Source: Lactuca virosa (taxonomy: Eukaryota > Streptophyta > Magnoliopsida > Asterales > Asteraceae). Taken from it: DNA of 64,000 nucleotides. The translations under genes were made by a program, and so were the position numbers. The stretch is taken from contig CAKMRJ010005523.1 of the NCBI GenBank assembly GCA_928212115.1, positions 109,715,332 through 109,779,331 on the forward strand. The letters run 5' to 3'. Below are positions 24,549-36,361 of this stretch, piece after piece (the first letter of the stretch is position 1; every line of letters starts with the position of its first letter). Below the pieces are notes generated by a model. The model was not told the origin of the DNA. It made no database searches and saw nothing but the letters and a program-made list of their open reading frames with translations.

Positions 24549-27235
24549 CTAATTAGCAATCAATTCGGTCTTTCGACTTTGATTTTGACTTATCCAGTTT
24601 AAAACATCTGAACAATCCTCTTGGTTGATGAAAACCCTGTATTATATGCTTAATGTCAATTTATTTATTTAAAAAAAAAAAGTAAAATGATTTTTTCTTT
24701 TACTAAAAGATAGAAAAATGCAAACCCTCTTTCAGGTCGATAGGTTTTTAGTTGTGAGATTTCTCGTCGATCTGACATGTCTTTTTTCATTGCAAGTGAT
24801 TTAGGGACTATCAATTTCTTGGTTTCCTCGTGGTATGAAATTATATATAAAATTAAGTACTTCTTCCTGAAATTAAATAGAATTTAGAGATTAAAATATT
24901 GGAAAAAATAAAGAAATAAAATTTAGAAGATGAGGCATACGAGGGGTCTTGATGCATCAATCCAATGATATATCGGCTCATTGCGAAACCATGTTAATTG
25001 TCGTTTTGCAAAATTCCTTACAAAAAAAAAAAAAGGAATAAAAAAAATAAGGAATAAAATTAAAAAATATTAAAAAAAAAAATGAAGGAATCACCTTGAT
25101 GCTTTTTGAAATTCAGATAAAAACGCATAAAATTCACGTGTTGAACTTCTACCCCCTTGTTCTTCACACTTTAAGAGGTATTCCATAGCCTACAATTTCC
25201 CATTAAATAAAAAAATAAAGGAAAATAAAAAATAATTAAAAAAGAAAATAATAACCACATATAATATTAAATTAAATACCTGTCTATAACCTATTGCTCG
25301 TGTAGCTGAATTTGAATTTGGTTCAAGGCCCAAATCAAGAAGCCATTTTGCCTCAGATAAAATTCCATTACCTCCTTCTAATTATATAACATAAAAAACA
25401 AAATATATATAAAAAAAAAAAATCTTTATTCTTTAACAAACCCAAAAGCTATAAAAATATAACTCACCTGAAATCATATCTTCACAACGAAAGTCAATTG
25501 ACCTATAAAGATCTGTTCTTGATGTTGAAAGAAAAAAACAAATGAACTCATAATCCAAATCCTTTTCCTTTTCCTTTTCATCCAAATTACTAGAATTGTC
25601 AAGGTCAAGGTCAAGGTCAAGATCCGTTGACTTTGACCTCTTTTGTCCCCTTGAAAGAATCATAAGGTACTGGAAATGCTGATGGAGGTAACCCTGTAGA
25701 CTACAATATAAAACAATTTACTTTAACTTTCACCCATAATAACAACTTATTTATAATTTATAGTTTTATACCAATATGTAACTCATAAGATTCATCATCT
25801 GCAATTTGTCCATTGATGAACATTAAAAGTTAAACTGACCTTAATGATTTCAAGCTTACGATGTAATCGATACCAATCATTTGAAGGTAAAGATTCAGCA
25901 GTTGGATCACCTGATTTAGCAACCAATTTTACAGCAGAATCCCAATCATAGTTTTTTACAAAATCAGAAAGCAAAGATTGCACTTCTAAAGTAATCTCTG
26001 GAGTTGCCTTTGGGACATCTGGTTTCCCATATATAAACCTTTCACATGATTAAAGAAGACTTTAGAAAAAAAAAAAAAAAGAGTATTAACAGATGAAAAG
26101 GTTTAAACATCAATTTATATGTATTAGAATTAGAATATACCATCTTAAGTATAATCCAGTTCCTCCAGTAACTATTGGGACATGACCTCTACTAAGAATA
26201 TCTTTTGTAGCTTGTCTTCCATCATCATAGAAGTTTCCAGCAGAATAATCTGGTTGAAAGAGATAAAGATGGTTAGTTTGTAGACTGAAACAATGGTTTA
26301 CAACATTTAAGGGATAGATACCTTCAGCAGGGTGTAATATGTCAATTAAGTGATGTGGCACTTCCTGCAAAAAACATAACAGTTGAATATTTGTGAACTA
26401 TGAAAGTGTTGATGCAAAACTACAAATGAAAACTATGATGCCAGATGTATGCATTTGAAGATAAGGATTGTGATTTGTGAATGTGTTTCAACTCAAAGTT
26501 ACCTGTCTTTCACTTGTAGAAGGTTTTGCAGATCCAACATCAAGACCTTGATAGACCTGGCATGAGGAAGAACATCACAAGTGATTACAAAATTGACCAA
26601 TTGAGTGTAGATTTCAACGTCCTCATACTCAATTCGACGATAAATGAACACCAATTTAAGCTTGGATCATGTTATATAGTACACAGTATCAAGTTCATAT
26701 ATCTCATCACTGATTCAGAGACCATAAGTTCAACCCTATTTGTAATTCTGAAATCACTTCGCAGCTGAAACTAAGATTTTTCTACCATTTTTCTCATCAA
26801 ATACTCATTTTCCTTAAGCAAATCCAATAAACAGAAAGGATTAACGATTGAGAAGGATTGATACACTAAGCTTAATAAAAAGTACTGCAGTGTCCGGACA
26901 ACTAAAGGATGAATTCGAAAGTCGGAATTAGATAGAGCTAATTCTGTACATACCTGGACAGAGTCTGCGCTAATTATCTCGCCATTAAGCTTTTTAGAGA
27001 GCTCTAATGCGAGCCGGCTTTTTCCGGCGCCGGTAGGACCAGATATAACAATGACTTTCTCCTTCTTCGGCTTTGCGGAGGCAGAGCACTGGAAGGTACT
27101 AAACAGCCGTCTCCGGCAGTACTGGCGACGGTGAATGAGGAAGGAGAGGGCGGAAGGAGAGAAGATAGATGTCTCCGCCGGAGCATACGATAGCCGGAGG
27201 TAACTCATGGTAAACCTTCCGATAACGGTATTCAT
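24549..27235 (-). CDS. IPT9: tRNA dimethylallyltransferase, IPT9 type, 11 exons, two frame breaks
   Basis: The enzyme adds an isopentenyl group to A37 of UNN-reading tRNAs, the source of cis-zeatin. Exons from splice borders and family resemblance: 26954-27235, 26503-26556, 26322-26364, 26141-26249, 25840-26038, 25468-25700, 25280-25371, 25095-25189, 24941-25016, 24726-24866, 24549-24636. A basic, Ser-rich N-terminus looks like an organelle transit peptide. P-loop GPTGAGKS is at residues 66-73, then DSVQVYQGLDVGSAKPS, VPHHLIDILHP, DGRQATKDIL, PIVTGGTGLYLRW, FICFFLS and AIGYRQAMEYLL. Phases fit a 469-residue product, about the usual length, only if one extra base is ignored in exon 6 (stop at 25617-25619) and one in exon 10 (stop at 24801-24803). 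Either the reference has single-base errors or the gene is decaying. A tRNA-modifying role is known for the family; activity of this copy is not shown. Confidence 0.85.
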
Positions 27236-29267
27236 TCGCCGATACTTCCGCCTTCGTTACATTAGCAATGTGTATTTGAAGAAACGCGAATTAGATAAAG
27301 GATACCCAATTCTAGAAAATATACGTTTTTACTTTTTTACTACTTTTTTTTAATTAACTTTGGTTGCTGTTTTGTAAACAGAATGCTTCTGAATACTTCC
27401 AACGTCTTAATCATTAAGATAAGATAAGATAGTTTAACTTAGAGACACTTTCAAAGCTTTTGATTCGTTCAGAAGTTGTTTATAGTGAATCCAACATACC
27501 GAATGATGATCGATTTAGACACATCATACACTTTCAAAAGCTCAATGTCAAACACACCCATAAACCACCATCCACCCTCTTTAATTGGACACCATACTCT
27601 TAACATCGTATTATTAATATATAGACATTATTAATAAAATAAAAAGTAAATCACAAAGAAAAAGTCAAAACCATCTAATGTTATAATTGTGATTAGGGTT
27701 AACCTTATGTCCTTATGGATTCCTGAGTTTAATAAAGGAAAGAAATGAATGGTACGCCGTAAGAAGAGAAGAAATAGAGGGGAATAGAAAAACATATTAT
27801 ATATTTGTGTTTCTGAGTTCGAAAAAAAAAATGTGAATGGAATTGTTTGGCGAAGGAGAACAATAATGTATGTGAGAGGCATTGATGAAAATCATGATTA
27901 TAGAAGCTATGTAATCTTTTTTATATTTGGTTGAAAGATAAAATCGGTAAATAGGAAAACCTTATGTATTTTCTCTCTAAATCCATCCATTTGGAAGGAA
28001 GTTAGGAGGAAAGATTATCGATAATATTTATTTTTTCTTTCTACTTTTTCTATTAAAAAAATTAGGAAACACTATTTTTTCTCTTTTCTTTCTACTTCCT
28101 TTCACTATTATCCTTAAAAAGGACCCGAGAACATACCTCACAATAACTCTATTTATAAGTGTAATCAACTGAGAGAAGTATCAAGATGTGTGATCCCCTA
28201 TGAAAACCTCGTATTAGATTGCTAAATATGGACAAAATGTTCATATATTTGTCTGGCATGTTACAAAATATATGTGATGTATGTTATTTCATCGATGCAA
28301 AGACAATCAAAATGTATGACCTCCTCTCATTCAAACTATGGGAGTAGGAGAGATATACATATATATTAGACATGTGGTAATAAAATAAAAGAAGGGTCTT
28401 GATAATAAATTCTACTACAGAAATATCATTTTCACGGTTTGTTAGTAGAACGAAAAAAAGAGATTAATTTAGTCAAAACCTTTTTTTTTCAATTTTGATT
28501 AATTATTTTGGTCTAGTTTTACCTTTATAATATTCAGCCGTTAAAAAAAGAACACATAGTAAAATAAAATACATAATGGAATGTTAATTAGGTTGCATTG
28601 TCATGCTTAATAAAATAAAATTTCATACCACATATAATGTAGGACTTATTTCTTATTATAGATATAAAGGGAAATTAAGAAATCTAAAATATATAAATGA
28701 GTTTTTTAAAGAAAATAATCATTTTTTTTAGTTTTTTAAAAATAATAGCTTTCTCTCGAACGCCTCATTACGGACTACTATTCACAGACTACTTTTCAAT
28801 TTTTTTTTCAAGGAATGCTCATTTCGGATTTGATTTTCAAATTCCAGAGTTATTTTTTTGTTTTTTTTTCCGATCTCTTTTTGAAAGAAACTGATATATA
28901 TCATTCCATACCAACAATATTAATATCAGATGTTGTCATTTCTTCTTGAGTTTGGGGGTTCAAGTCCCACTTGGGTAGACATAGTTGGAATTAAAAGTAG
29001 TTTAAGAGTAAAATAAATTTGTCATCTAAAAAAAATGTTTCAAGGTTACAGAAAACACAAGATCTTACCAAAAACAAGTAACATAAACAAAATTTCAACC
29101 ATAAATTCTTAAATCCAAGTTTTCCTCGTAAAAATCCATATAAAACCATTAAGAACCAATAATTTATTTTTTCTTTACGCAAAAAAAAGAAGCTTCCTAT
29201 AAACACTTATCTCACCTTTATCTGCAGAAATACGATGCACTTATGATTTAAAAAACCACAAAATTAT
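27236..29267. other. Intergenic region upstream of IPT9
   Basis: AT-rich, with runs of A and T and no recognisable gene. It should hold the IPT9 promoter (beside 27236) and the 3' end of the gene at 29268. A 'ggttcaagtcc' word at about 28958 resembles a tRNA B box, but no tRNA can be folded around it. Confidence 0.5.
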
Positions 29268-30548
29268 CTACAAAAGCTCCCATTCAGATTCATGAGAATC
29301 TTGAGCTTCTGATTTTGTTGCATTTTCGTGTGTTTTTTGGCTGAATTCCTTTTCAATATCTCCACACCAAATTGCAAGCTGCTTATACTCCTTTGTTATC
29401 TTCTTTCTTGACATAAAAGCATCTTGTATGATTTTCTGGTGTATACAATAAAATTGGTAACATTTTAAACTAGAAACTTTAGACATTAATTAATCAAAAA
29501 ATTAAAAGAAAGACATACCTTGTAAGATTTGCTTTTTCCTGACCCATAGGGGAAGGAAAAGACTTTTTCGCCCTCGACAATAACACAACTTTCAACTAGT
29601 TGTTCTTTATCAGTCAAATCAATGGTGTCCATGTTAAGGTCTTCAAATTCAACCATGGAGTCATTTACTTCATGAGTAGTTTCTAGATTTATCAAAGACA
29701 AAAAGTTAAAAAGACAAAAAAATTCCATGATTAAGTGTTTTGAAGAAGGCTAGATATACATATACTAACCATTAGAAAGGGCAAAATCGGAAGAAGCAAA
29801 CATTGTGGAATCATTATTGTGTGTGGAAGACTCACAAGATGAGACATCATATGAAGATGCAGAGAAATAATCACCTGTTGATGAATCATATGAATTTTCC
29901 TTTTCCTCTTTATTCTCATTATTACAAGTAATTAAACTTTCCATTTTACTTGAAGTATTTGAATCACATTCAGATAATTCATCATTAACTAATGTTTCTT
30001 CCCCTTCAATCTTTTTCTCAATTTCCATATTCAAATTCATAATCTTTTCAATTCCCCAATTTGCATCTTCAAACACCGAATCATCACTCTCTGAATTTTT
30101 ACTATAAACTATTTCTTCCCCTTCTTGAAAAGATATCTTGTCTTCATTCTCAAAATTAGGGTTAGCATCTTGTTCTTCAATAGGTGATGAATTGTGACAC
30201 TTTTCTGTAGGAATCAAAGAAGAATCAATGGTGTTTTCTTTAATGGATGAAATTGAATTTGTGTAGGTTTGAGTTTTTGGAGGAAGAATAAGGTCTTGCA
30301 TAACTCCATTATAGAACTTCTTCATGCTCTCTCCAACTGTTTGGATATGGTTTTCAACGTATTTGACTGTATCCTGTAAATAATTTAAAGATTAACTAAA
30401 AAGATAATTGAAGAAATATGTTTTTTTTAATGTTATTTAAGAAACATAAACATACATTGTTTATAAATTCATCAACCTCTTGATATGCAGCCTCAAACCT
30501 CTGGTACATAATGCTAACCCAAGTTTGACTTATGTGTTTCTTTTCCAT
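29268..30548 (-). CDS. Conserved acidic plant protein of unknown function (342 aa, 4 exons)
   Basis: The model joins 30456-30548, 29770-30373, 29519-29682 and 29268-29435; all junctions are GT..AG and the phases agree (0, 1, 0). The product starts MEKKHISQTWVSIMYQRFEA. A helical N-terminal part follows (YQEVDEFINN, YVENHIQTVGESMKKFYNGV), then a long acidic, Ser/Asn-rich, probably disordered middle. The C-terminal part is basic then acidic (MSRKKITKEYKQLAIWCGDI, ending SEWELL). No known catalytic motif, signal peptide or membrane segment is seen. The conserved-looking ends around a loose acidic centre suggest a nuclear or scaffold protein, but that is a guess. The frame is intact, unlike its neighbours. 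A 5'-UTR intron is likely: a 'tgcag' acceptor sits at 30563-30567, just upstream of the start. Confidence 0.75.
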
Positions 30549-31340
30549 TGAGAAAGTTGACTCTGCATAGAATCAGATATTTACTATATAATAAATTATT
30601 ACAATCACATAGAACAAGAATATACATGGAAAACTCCATGAAAACTCCAAATATTACCCTCACATCTTTTTATTAAAGCCAAATCCCAATATAATTAACA
30701 ACGATTGAACGATTATAAGAATTTTCATGTAAAAACCAAGCTCCTAATTAAATTAACCTTTTGTGCTTCTAGTTCTTTAAAACAAGATTAACGTTCTACT
30801 TTTAGCTAACCAAATAGTGTCACTCAACAAGCATAATTTTTCTAGTCAATTCAATATAAGCAGATTATCTTCGTAATAAACAAAGTATCTTAAGTTTTTC
30901 ACTATCAACAGTCAACAGAAAGCACATGGAGTAACTGGAATTCATCAACTCAGGGAAACTTATTTGTTCAATCCGATCACTTACTTTTCATGCTTCAAAA
31001 GCAACAGATACTGAACACAAACAAACCAGAGATTTTTTATTATGCTAAAAACGCAAAAGCAACCAGAAAATTCGCCTCAAAATTGGGTTCGAAAAAGTTA
31101 CTTTCTTCGAGAATACGAAAACAAGTGTTGAGACTAATAACAAAGAAACCCTACCGGAAAAAAACAGAGAAGAAGATGAAGTAGAAACAGTGACCGGCGA
31201 AGTGAACTGAAGGCTGAAGCCGCCGGTGGAAGGTGGTGATCGTCGGGGTAAGAAGCTCTCTGTTGTTAGCCCTCCGCGGCAACTGGGTTTGAGACGACTT
31301 CTGTGTGAAGGTATATATATACGAATAATTTAATTGCAAT
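30549..31340 (-). promoter_or_regulatory. 5' UTR, UTR intron and promoter of the 29268 gene
   Basis: An acceptor at 30563 precedes the start codon. A pyrimidine-rich leader lies near 31150-31260. A TATATATATA stretch at about 31310-31320 is a plausible TATA box on the minus strand. The exact transcription start and UTR donor are not determined. Confidence 0.4.
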
Positions 31341-32127
31341 TTGATCCCTACATAAATAATTAATTACCGTATGGACACTTTTCTTACGAATAATAGGCAT
31401 ATTGGGTGGTTGTACTTTTTAAGGAAAGGTTGTGATAATGTTTACAAAATTATTTTTAAGAGATATACATTACCAAAAAATAAGTAACTTCTAAGAAGTG
31501 TCACAAACTCTGTTTGTACTTTATAAGGAAACGTTCTGATGATGTTTATAAAGTTATTATAAAAGCAATCAAACTTTTAGAGATATACATTACCAAAAAT
31601 CGTTTACAACACTGTTACAAATACAAAAATAAGTAACTTTTAGGAAGTGTCAGTGTGTCACAAACTCTATTTGTACGAATATTTCGCATGCTTTCAATGA
31701 GATTTACCATGGGTCCGAGAATGATCAACTTTAGAATTACAATTATTTTAGTAATGTGAAAAAGCAACTATATGGTTAAAAGTTTGATTAGTTCATAGTT
31801 ATCAACATTGAATAACAATAACAATAACAATAAACTACTTTAAATTAAATTATAACCTAATTGACTCATTCTTATCTTTAGGAGTTCTATTTGGACAAAA
31901 TTGCAAAAATGTCCATGTGGTATGCATTTTTTTGGGGTTTTAGTCCAAACCCCGTCTTTTTTGGATTAATGGTCCTTCTGAGCTAGTTTCATTGTGTTTT
32001 TGGTCCCTCTGAATAGTGAAATGACTGTAATACTATTGTGTATTTATTTTCCATTTTTCTTTCATTTCTTTTTAAATTTAATATTAATTTATTTATTTTA
32101 ATAATTAAAAAAATAAAAAGGGACCCA

Positions 32128-32130
<3 letters not shown>

Positions 32131-32158
<28 letters not shown>
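32131..32158 (+). repeat. (TC)14 microsatellite in the left TIR
   Basis: Pure TC repeat; its mirror is the AG repeat at 33037-33059 in the right TIR. Confidence 0.95.
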
Positions 32159-32161
<3 letters not shown>

Positions 32162-32989
32162 TACGCAAACACAAGCAGAAGAACTATAAAAATCCTTCAA
32201 ACACAAGGTAACATATCGTCATCGCCACCATCATCATCGCACGCTTGAAGACCTTCATTTTTATAGTTTTCTTTATCTGTATACATCGGTTTTAAGAGTC
32301 TCCATACACAGTGCCTGCAAATGCAAAGTCTGAAACCTCCTTTAATCCATTCGTGGTATCCTTCTCACTTTTCTCTTTCGATCTCCTGATTGAATGAACT
32401 AGAAGCATGATTTTGATGATTTCTGATTTTTATGTAATATGAAGCATCTGATTGTGTAAGGGTTTGATGGCTTGTTTCCCTCTCACCAAAATCGTACATA
32501 CTTAGGGTTGAAGCATCGTTGCATCCTTCTTCTTTATGGAATCAAGCCGGAAATCGCACAGCTTTTGAAAATCGCACTGGACCTACGGCGATGGAGGCGA
32601 TGGTGTGTGTTTTTCATGTATGCTCTGTATTTTTTTCTTTATTCAGGATTGTAAATGGAGTTCCTGAAAATGAAATGGGGGAAGGGACACCCACATCGGG
32701 TTTTGTTCCCTGAGATTTGGGGATTCCATCGGTTTTGTACACCATATGCATCGAAAAAAGTGAAGCTGAAAGAGGGAGAAGAAGATGCTACCTTCAAATA
32801 TCCTTTTTGAAATAAAAAAAAAACGTTCAATTTCTGCAAAGGAAATAATCGAAACAAGCTACCTTATTAGGTTTCAGAATCGAAACATGTGTATGTTCAT
32901 CAGTATGTGTATGTTATGAGTTAGGAAGAGCCTGATGAAGATGACTAATATTTTTTTTTTGTTTGTCTGTGGGTTCTGCAAGTGAAACA

Positions 32990-32991
<2 letters not shown>

Positions 32992-33059
<68 letters not shown>
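32992..33059 (+). repeat. Compound (AT)n(AG)n microsatellite
   Basis: About 23 AT units run directly into about 11 AG units beside the right TIR. The AT part has no partner in the left TIR and so expanded after the element formed. Confidence 0.95.
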
Positions 33060-33320
33060 CACTTTTTATTTTTTTAATTATTAAAATAAATAAATTAATA
33101 TTATATTTAAAAAGAAATGAAAGAAAAATGGAAAATAAATACCCCAAGGGTATTACAGTCATTTCACTATTCAGATGGGCCAAAAATGCAACGAAACTAG
33201 CTCAAAAGGACCACTAATCCAAAAAAATTGGGGTTTGGACTAAAACCCCAAAAAAAATGCATACCACAGGGACCATTTTTGCAATTTTGTCTTCTATTTG
33301 TTTTAAATGTTAGTTTTAAC

Positions 33321-33703
33321 CAATATTTTAAAAACCCGGTTTTTTAGTTGAACCAATCTGATGACTTGTTCCCAGTTTAACCGATTCGACCGTCGGTCTA
33401 TATTTGATAGTGGTGCGTATTGAGCTTCGAGTTGTGCACACTCTAAGTAACCTGACCGATCGTCATATACAATTTGCTTTGGAAATTGGATGTTTTTAAT
33501 GGCTAGTGAAATTCAACTATCCAAGTCCAATAAACCAGTTAAAACAGTTTTTTACAGGTTCTGTTACATCGGTTCAACCCGGTTTTTAAAGAAACAGTCT
33601 GATTCGATCCGATTTAGAAATTATTATTAAAACCGGTCTTTGTTGAACTGTTCCCGTCTTCGGTTTTCGGTCCAATCGGTTCAAACTGACTTTTAAAACA
33701 TTG
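33321..33703. mobile_element. hAT-type MITE, 383 bp
   Basis: Exact 8-bp duplication GTTTTAAC at 33313-33320 and 33704-33711. TIRs are CAATATTTTAAAAACC on the left and, reversed, CAATGTTTTAAAAGTC on the right. The interior is rich in ACCGGTT words, and it belongs with the MITE at 6837-7401. Confidence 0.8.
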
Positions 33704-33970
33704 GTTTTAACCTTCTTACTTTCATCTTTAATTTTGATAGACGTGAATTTCGTTTTGTTTCCACACTGTTATTTCTCTGTGCAAATAAAAATGTATTGAA
33801 TATCATATAATATGAGCCCATTAAATAGTGGATATAAAAGATGGATATAACGTAAGCTTCTGATAGTTCTAGGATGTGAGCTATTATTATCTTCTTATCA
33901 ACGTAAACTACGTTTCTAAATGACATTATGTAAAATCACCACGTGTACACCTTCACACTTTATTATGTAA

Positions 33971-34001
33971 CTAGGTGTAAGACTCGTTTATTATACGAGT
34001 T
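33971..34001 (-). mobile_element. Helitron 3' terminus (minus strand)
   Basis: On the minus strand a hairpin (arms AACTCGT and ACGAGTC, loop ATAATAA) is followed by TTACACCTAG and then T. This is the Helitron 3' signature. The element body extends to the right, where a Helitron helicase tail in the same orientation lies 180 bp away. The 5' end is not identified. Confidence 0.75.
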
Positions 34002-34181
34002 TTTTAAAAAAAATAATTTAAAATTTTGAACACCAACCAATTATTAAATTAATACAATACTTATAAGTAAATACTTTAATGTGTAAGTATATAATTGAAC
34101 CAAAAAAAAAAAAAAAATATATATGTAATGCAACCCAAATTACACAAAAAAAATTCATTAATGAAATATTCTAAATAATTG

Positions 34182-34328
34182 TTAGAAATCATAGATTCCA
34201 AATACTTCTTTAAATACAACATTAGATGTCTTATTGGTAAGATTACCTTCATTATCTAAAATTAATATTTTCAATCCATCTCTGCTTTTAACTCTAGAAA
34301 ATACAACATATAACTGCCCATGAGTAAA
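34182..34328 (-). pseudogene. C-terminal tail of Helitron Rep/Pif1 helicase
   Basis: A 48-codon frame reads FTHGQLYVVFSRVKSRDGLK followed by ILILDNEGN and ends at a TAA. THGQLYVA.SRV.S..GLKIL is the conserved last motif of Pif1-type helicases in plant Helitrons. A partial second copy of the SRDGLKILI part follows upstream (about 34345-34395), so the relic is rearranged. The rest of the 1,000+ residue protein is absent. It lies just inside the Helitron end at 33971, as expected. Confidence 0.75.
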
Positions 34329-34399
34329 AACTTGTTGAATCCAACATAACCTTCAAAAATTAATATTTTCAATCCATCTCTACTTTTAATATTTTTTTT

Positions 34400-35357
34400 A
34401 CTTTGATTTTTTTTTTGCTTAGCAAGAATTCGTGAGTCTCTTATTTTTGTCATGTCGAAAAGATCAAATTTCAAAATTAAACATAAATTATCCTAAATTT
34501 TAAACTTAAATATACTTAAAATCGTTTAACGTAGATATGTGTTTTTGTAACCAATTTGTGTACGGTAAAGACATTTTATAAATCAAGTTTGACTGTTAAA
34601 AAAAAATAGACGGTATATATTATTTTTATGTGATTGACGGGTTTTTTAAAATAAAGGTAAAAATATAACGTAAGAATAAACTTCTCGACTATTTATTTTG
34701 GGTTTATCATTTGTTTGGTAGACTAATTGAATCGTCATCAAAACTTCATAAAAAACGTGATTATTTAGACATTAAAATATTTATTTACTTCAAAAGACAC
34801 ATTTTCGTGATATATATTTAGTCAAATTAAGTTAAAAATGTATATTTAGTTATTAATAATAAGTTTAAATATAAAAAAAAGGGTTTATGTAAAGAATGAG
34901 GATAAAAAAGTTAAACAACACCGTGTTTGTTGATGGAGGTGTTGAACCTGTATCTGTCAATATCGATTCTTGACCTAAGCAGAATGTAAGGCGCACTTTG
35001 GATCGTATCGTGTACAATTGAACATCGAAAGAACGTTGAAGGCTTCGTCAAACAATGACAGTCGAAGCAAATGTCACATATGATACCGTCGGAGATTATT
35101 GATGCTGAGATGGAAATTACTTTGTTCGACAATGGATTTCAGATGGGCAGACGTAGTGGAACATGAATTGTTAAGGTTTGTTTTAGAAAAAAGGTTATAA
35201 ATTGATGAAATTTTCAATTTAGGTTCAGATTTTTTTTTATTAATTGGAGAATATTTATCCAGATTTTGTGCTTAATCTTTGGTGGGTTTAGGTATATGTG
35301 TTTGACTTACCTTTTATTCATTATAAAACGTTTGTGGATATCTTGTTAAGCAATATT
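34400..35357. other. Probable Helitron interior, unassigned
   Basis: AT-rich, with a more complex patch at about 34905-35160 that could be captured gene sequence. One plus-strand frame reads IPSEIIDAEMEITLFDNGFQ, but it matches no family I recognise. Confidence 0.35.
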
Positions 35358-35365
35358 GTCTCAAA

Positions 35366-35726
35366 TAGGGATGAGCAAAAGGACCGAACCGGCCCGAACC
35401 GGACCCGACCCGGGAACCGGCTTCAGCCAAAATCAAGAACCGAACCGGCCCGACGGTTCTACCGGTTCCCGGTTCTACCGGTTCTTGTCGTGTCTTCAAA
35501 TGTTGGAACCGATCCTCGAAAAATAGCATCATACGGTTCCGGTTTTTGCCGGTTCTACCGATTCCGGTTATATCGGTTCCGGTTCCTACCGGTTCCCGGT
35601 TCCAAAAATCCACAAAAATAACGTCCCGGTCCCGGCCCGACCGGTTCCATCGGGTTCCGGTTCCGGTGCCGGTTCCGGTTCCGGTACCGGTTCTGGCCGG
35701 TTCCCCGGTCCATATGCTCATCCCTA
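35366..35726. mobile_element. hAT-type MITE, 361 bp, made of GGTTCC/ACCGG words
   Basis: Exact 8-bp duplication GTCTCAAA at 35358-35365 and 35727-35734. Perfect 12-bp TIRs TAGGGATGAGCA. The interior is almost wholly tandem GGTTCCGGTACCGG-like words and has no coding capacity. The long open frames on both strands here come from the 6-bp periodicity. Confidence 0.9.
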
Positions 35727-36361
35727 GTCTCAAACATATTGAATATTTATGTTTTTACAAAGAATGGAGGGGATTATTTTGGATGGACTTCAGATTTTCG
35801 CTTCTTGTTTGCAAGACACTGGAAAGAGCAAGAGTCTTCATCAGTAAGAACGGTAATTTCAAAATTTTTGCTACTGTGTGACTGGGGAATTTTCTATAAG
35901 CTGTTAACATAGAACTTCTTATGATGTAGTAATCCATTCTTGTATGTTAGGTTAGGTTTGATTTCAATCCATTAGTTAATGATAATTGTAGTTCAGTTCC
36001 TGTTAAACCTAAAAGCCACTTTAGTTTGTATGTATATATAATTGGTATCTGCAGCCTATAAATGCTTCTCCTTATACTTTCCCTCAAGCATATAGTTGAT
36101 TGATTACTTTGTCAATTGTTTATGGGAAAAAAGACAAAAAAAAAAGACAAAAAAAAAACTTTTATTTTCTATTAAAAAAATCAGAAAGAATTTGATAATA
36201 AAGGACCAAAATGCCCGTTCCCAGATTTCCCCTGTTCAAAATTACAGTTGCATGAAAAAGACAAAAAAAAAAGACTTAAAGAAAAAAAAAACCTTTTATT
36301 TTATGTTTAAAAAAAACAAAAATAATTTGATAAAAATTTTTTTAATATAAAGTTGCATTTA

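Larger units (their letters stand above)
31894..33291. mobile_element. Mutator-like element with about 230-bp TIRs, 9-bp TSD
   Basis: TTCTATTTG is duplicated exactly at 31885-31893 and 33292-33300. Both ends begin GACAAAATTGCAAAAATG (right end reversed), and the inverted repeats extend about 230-260 bp to the (TC)n and (AG)n runs. Long TIRs plus a 9-bp duplication define Mutator-like elements. The 0.85-kb interior has no transposase. It is less AT-rich than its surroundings, includes 'catcgccaccatcatcatcg', and could be captured gene DNA (Pack-MULE). Confidence 0.85.

Noticed and set aside
25433..25663. Separate small gene starting MILSRGQK
   Set aside because: It is the shifted frame of IPT9 exon 6; FICFFLS matches the IPT9 family.
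28926..28985. tRNA-like B box (ggttcaagtcc) in an intergenic region
   Set aside because: No acceptor stem, A box or anticodon arm can be placed around it. At most it is a SINE scrap.
32874..33217. Open frames with (YI)n and SLSLSL runs
   Set aside because: Translation of the AT and AG microsatellites.
35314..35881. Overlapping long open frames on both strands with Gly-Thr and Pro-Val repeats
   Set aside because: They come from 6-bp periodic MITE sequence, not from a gene.
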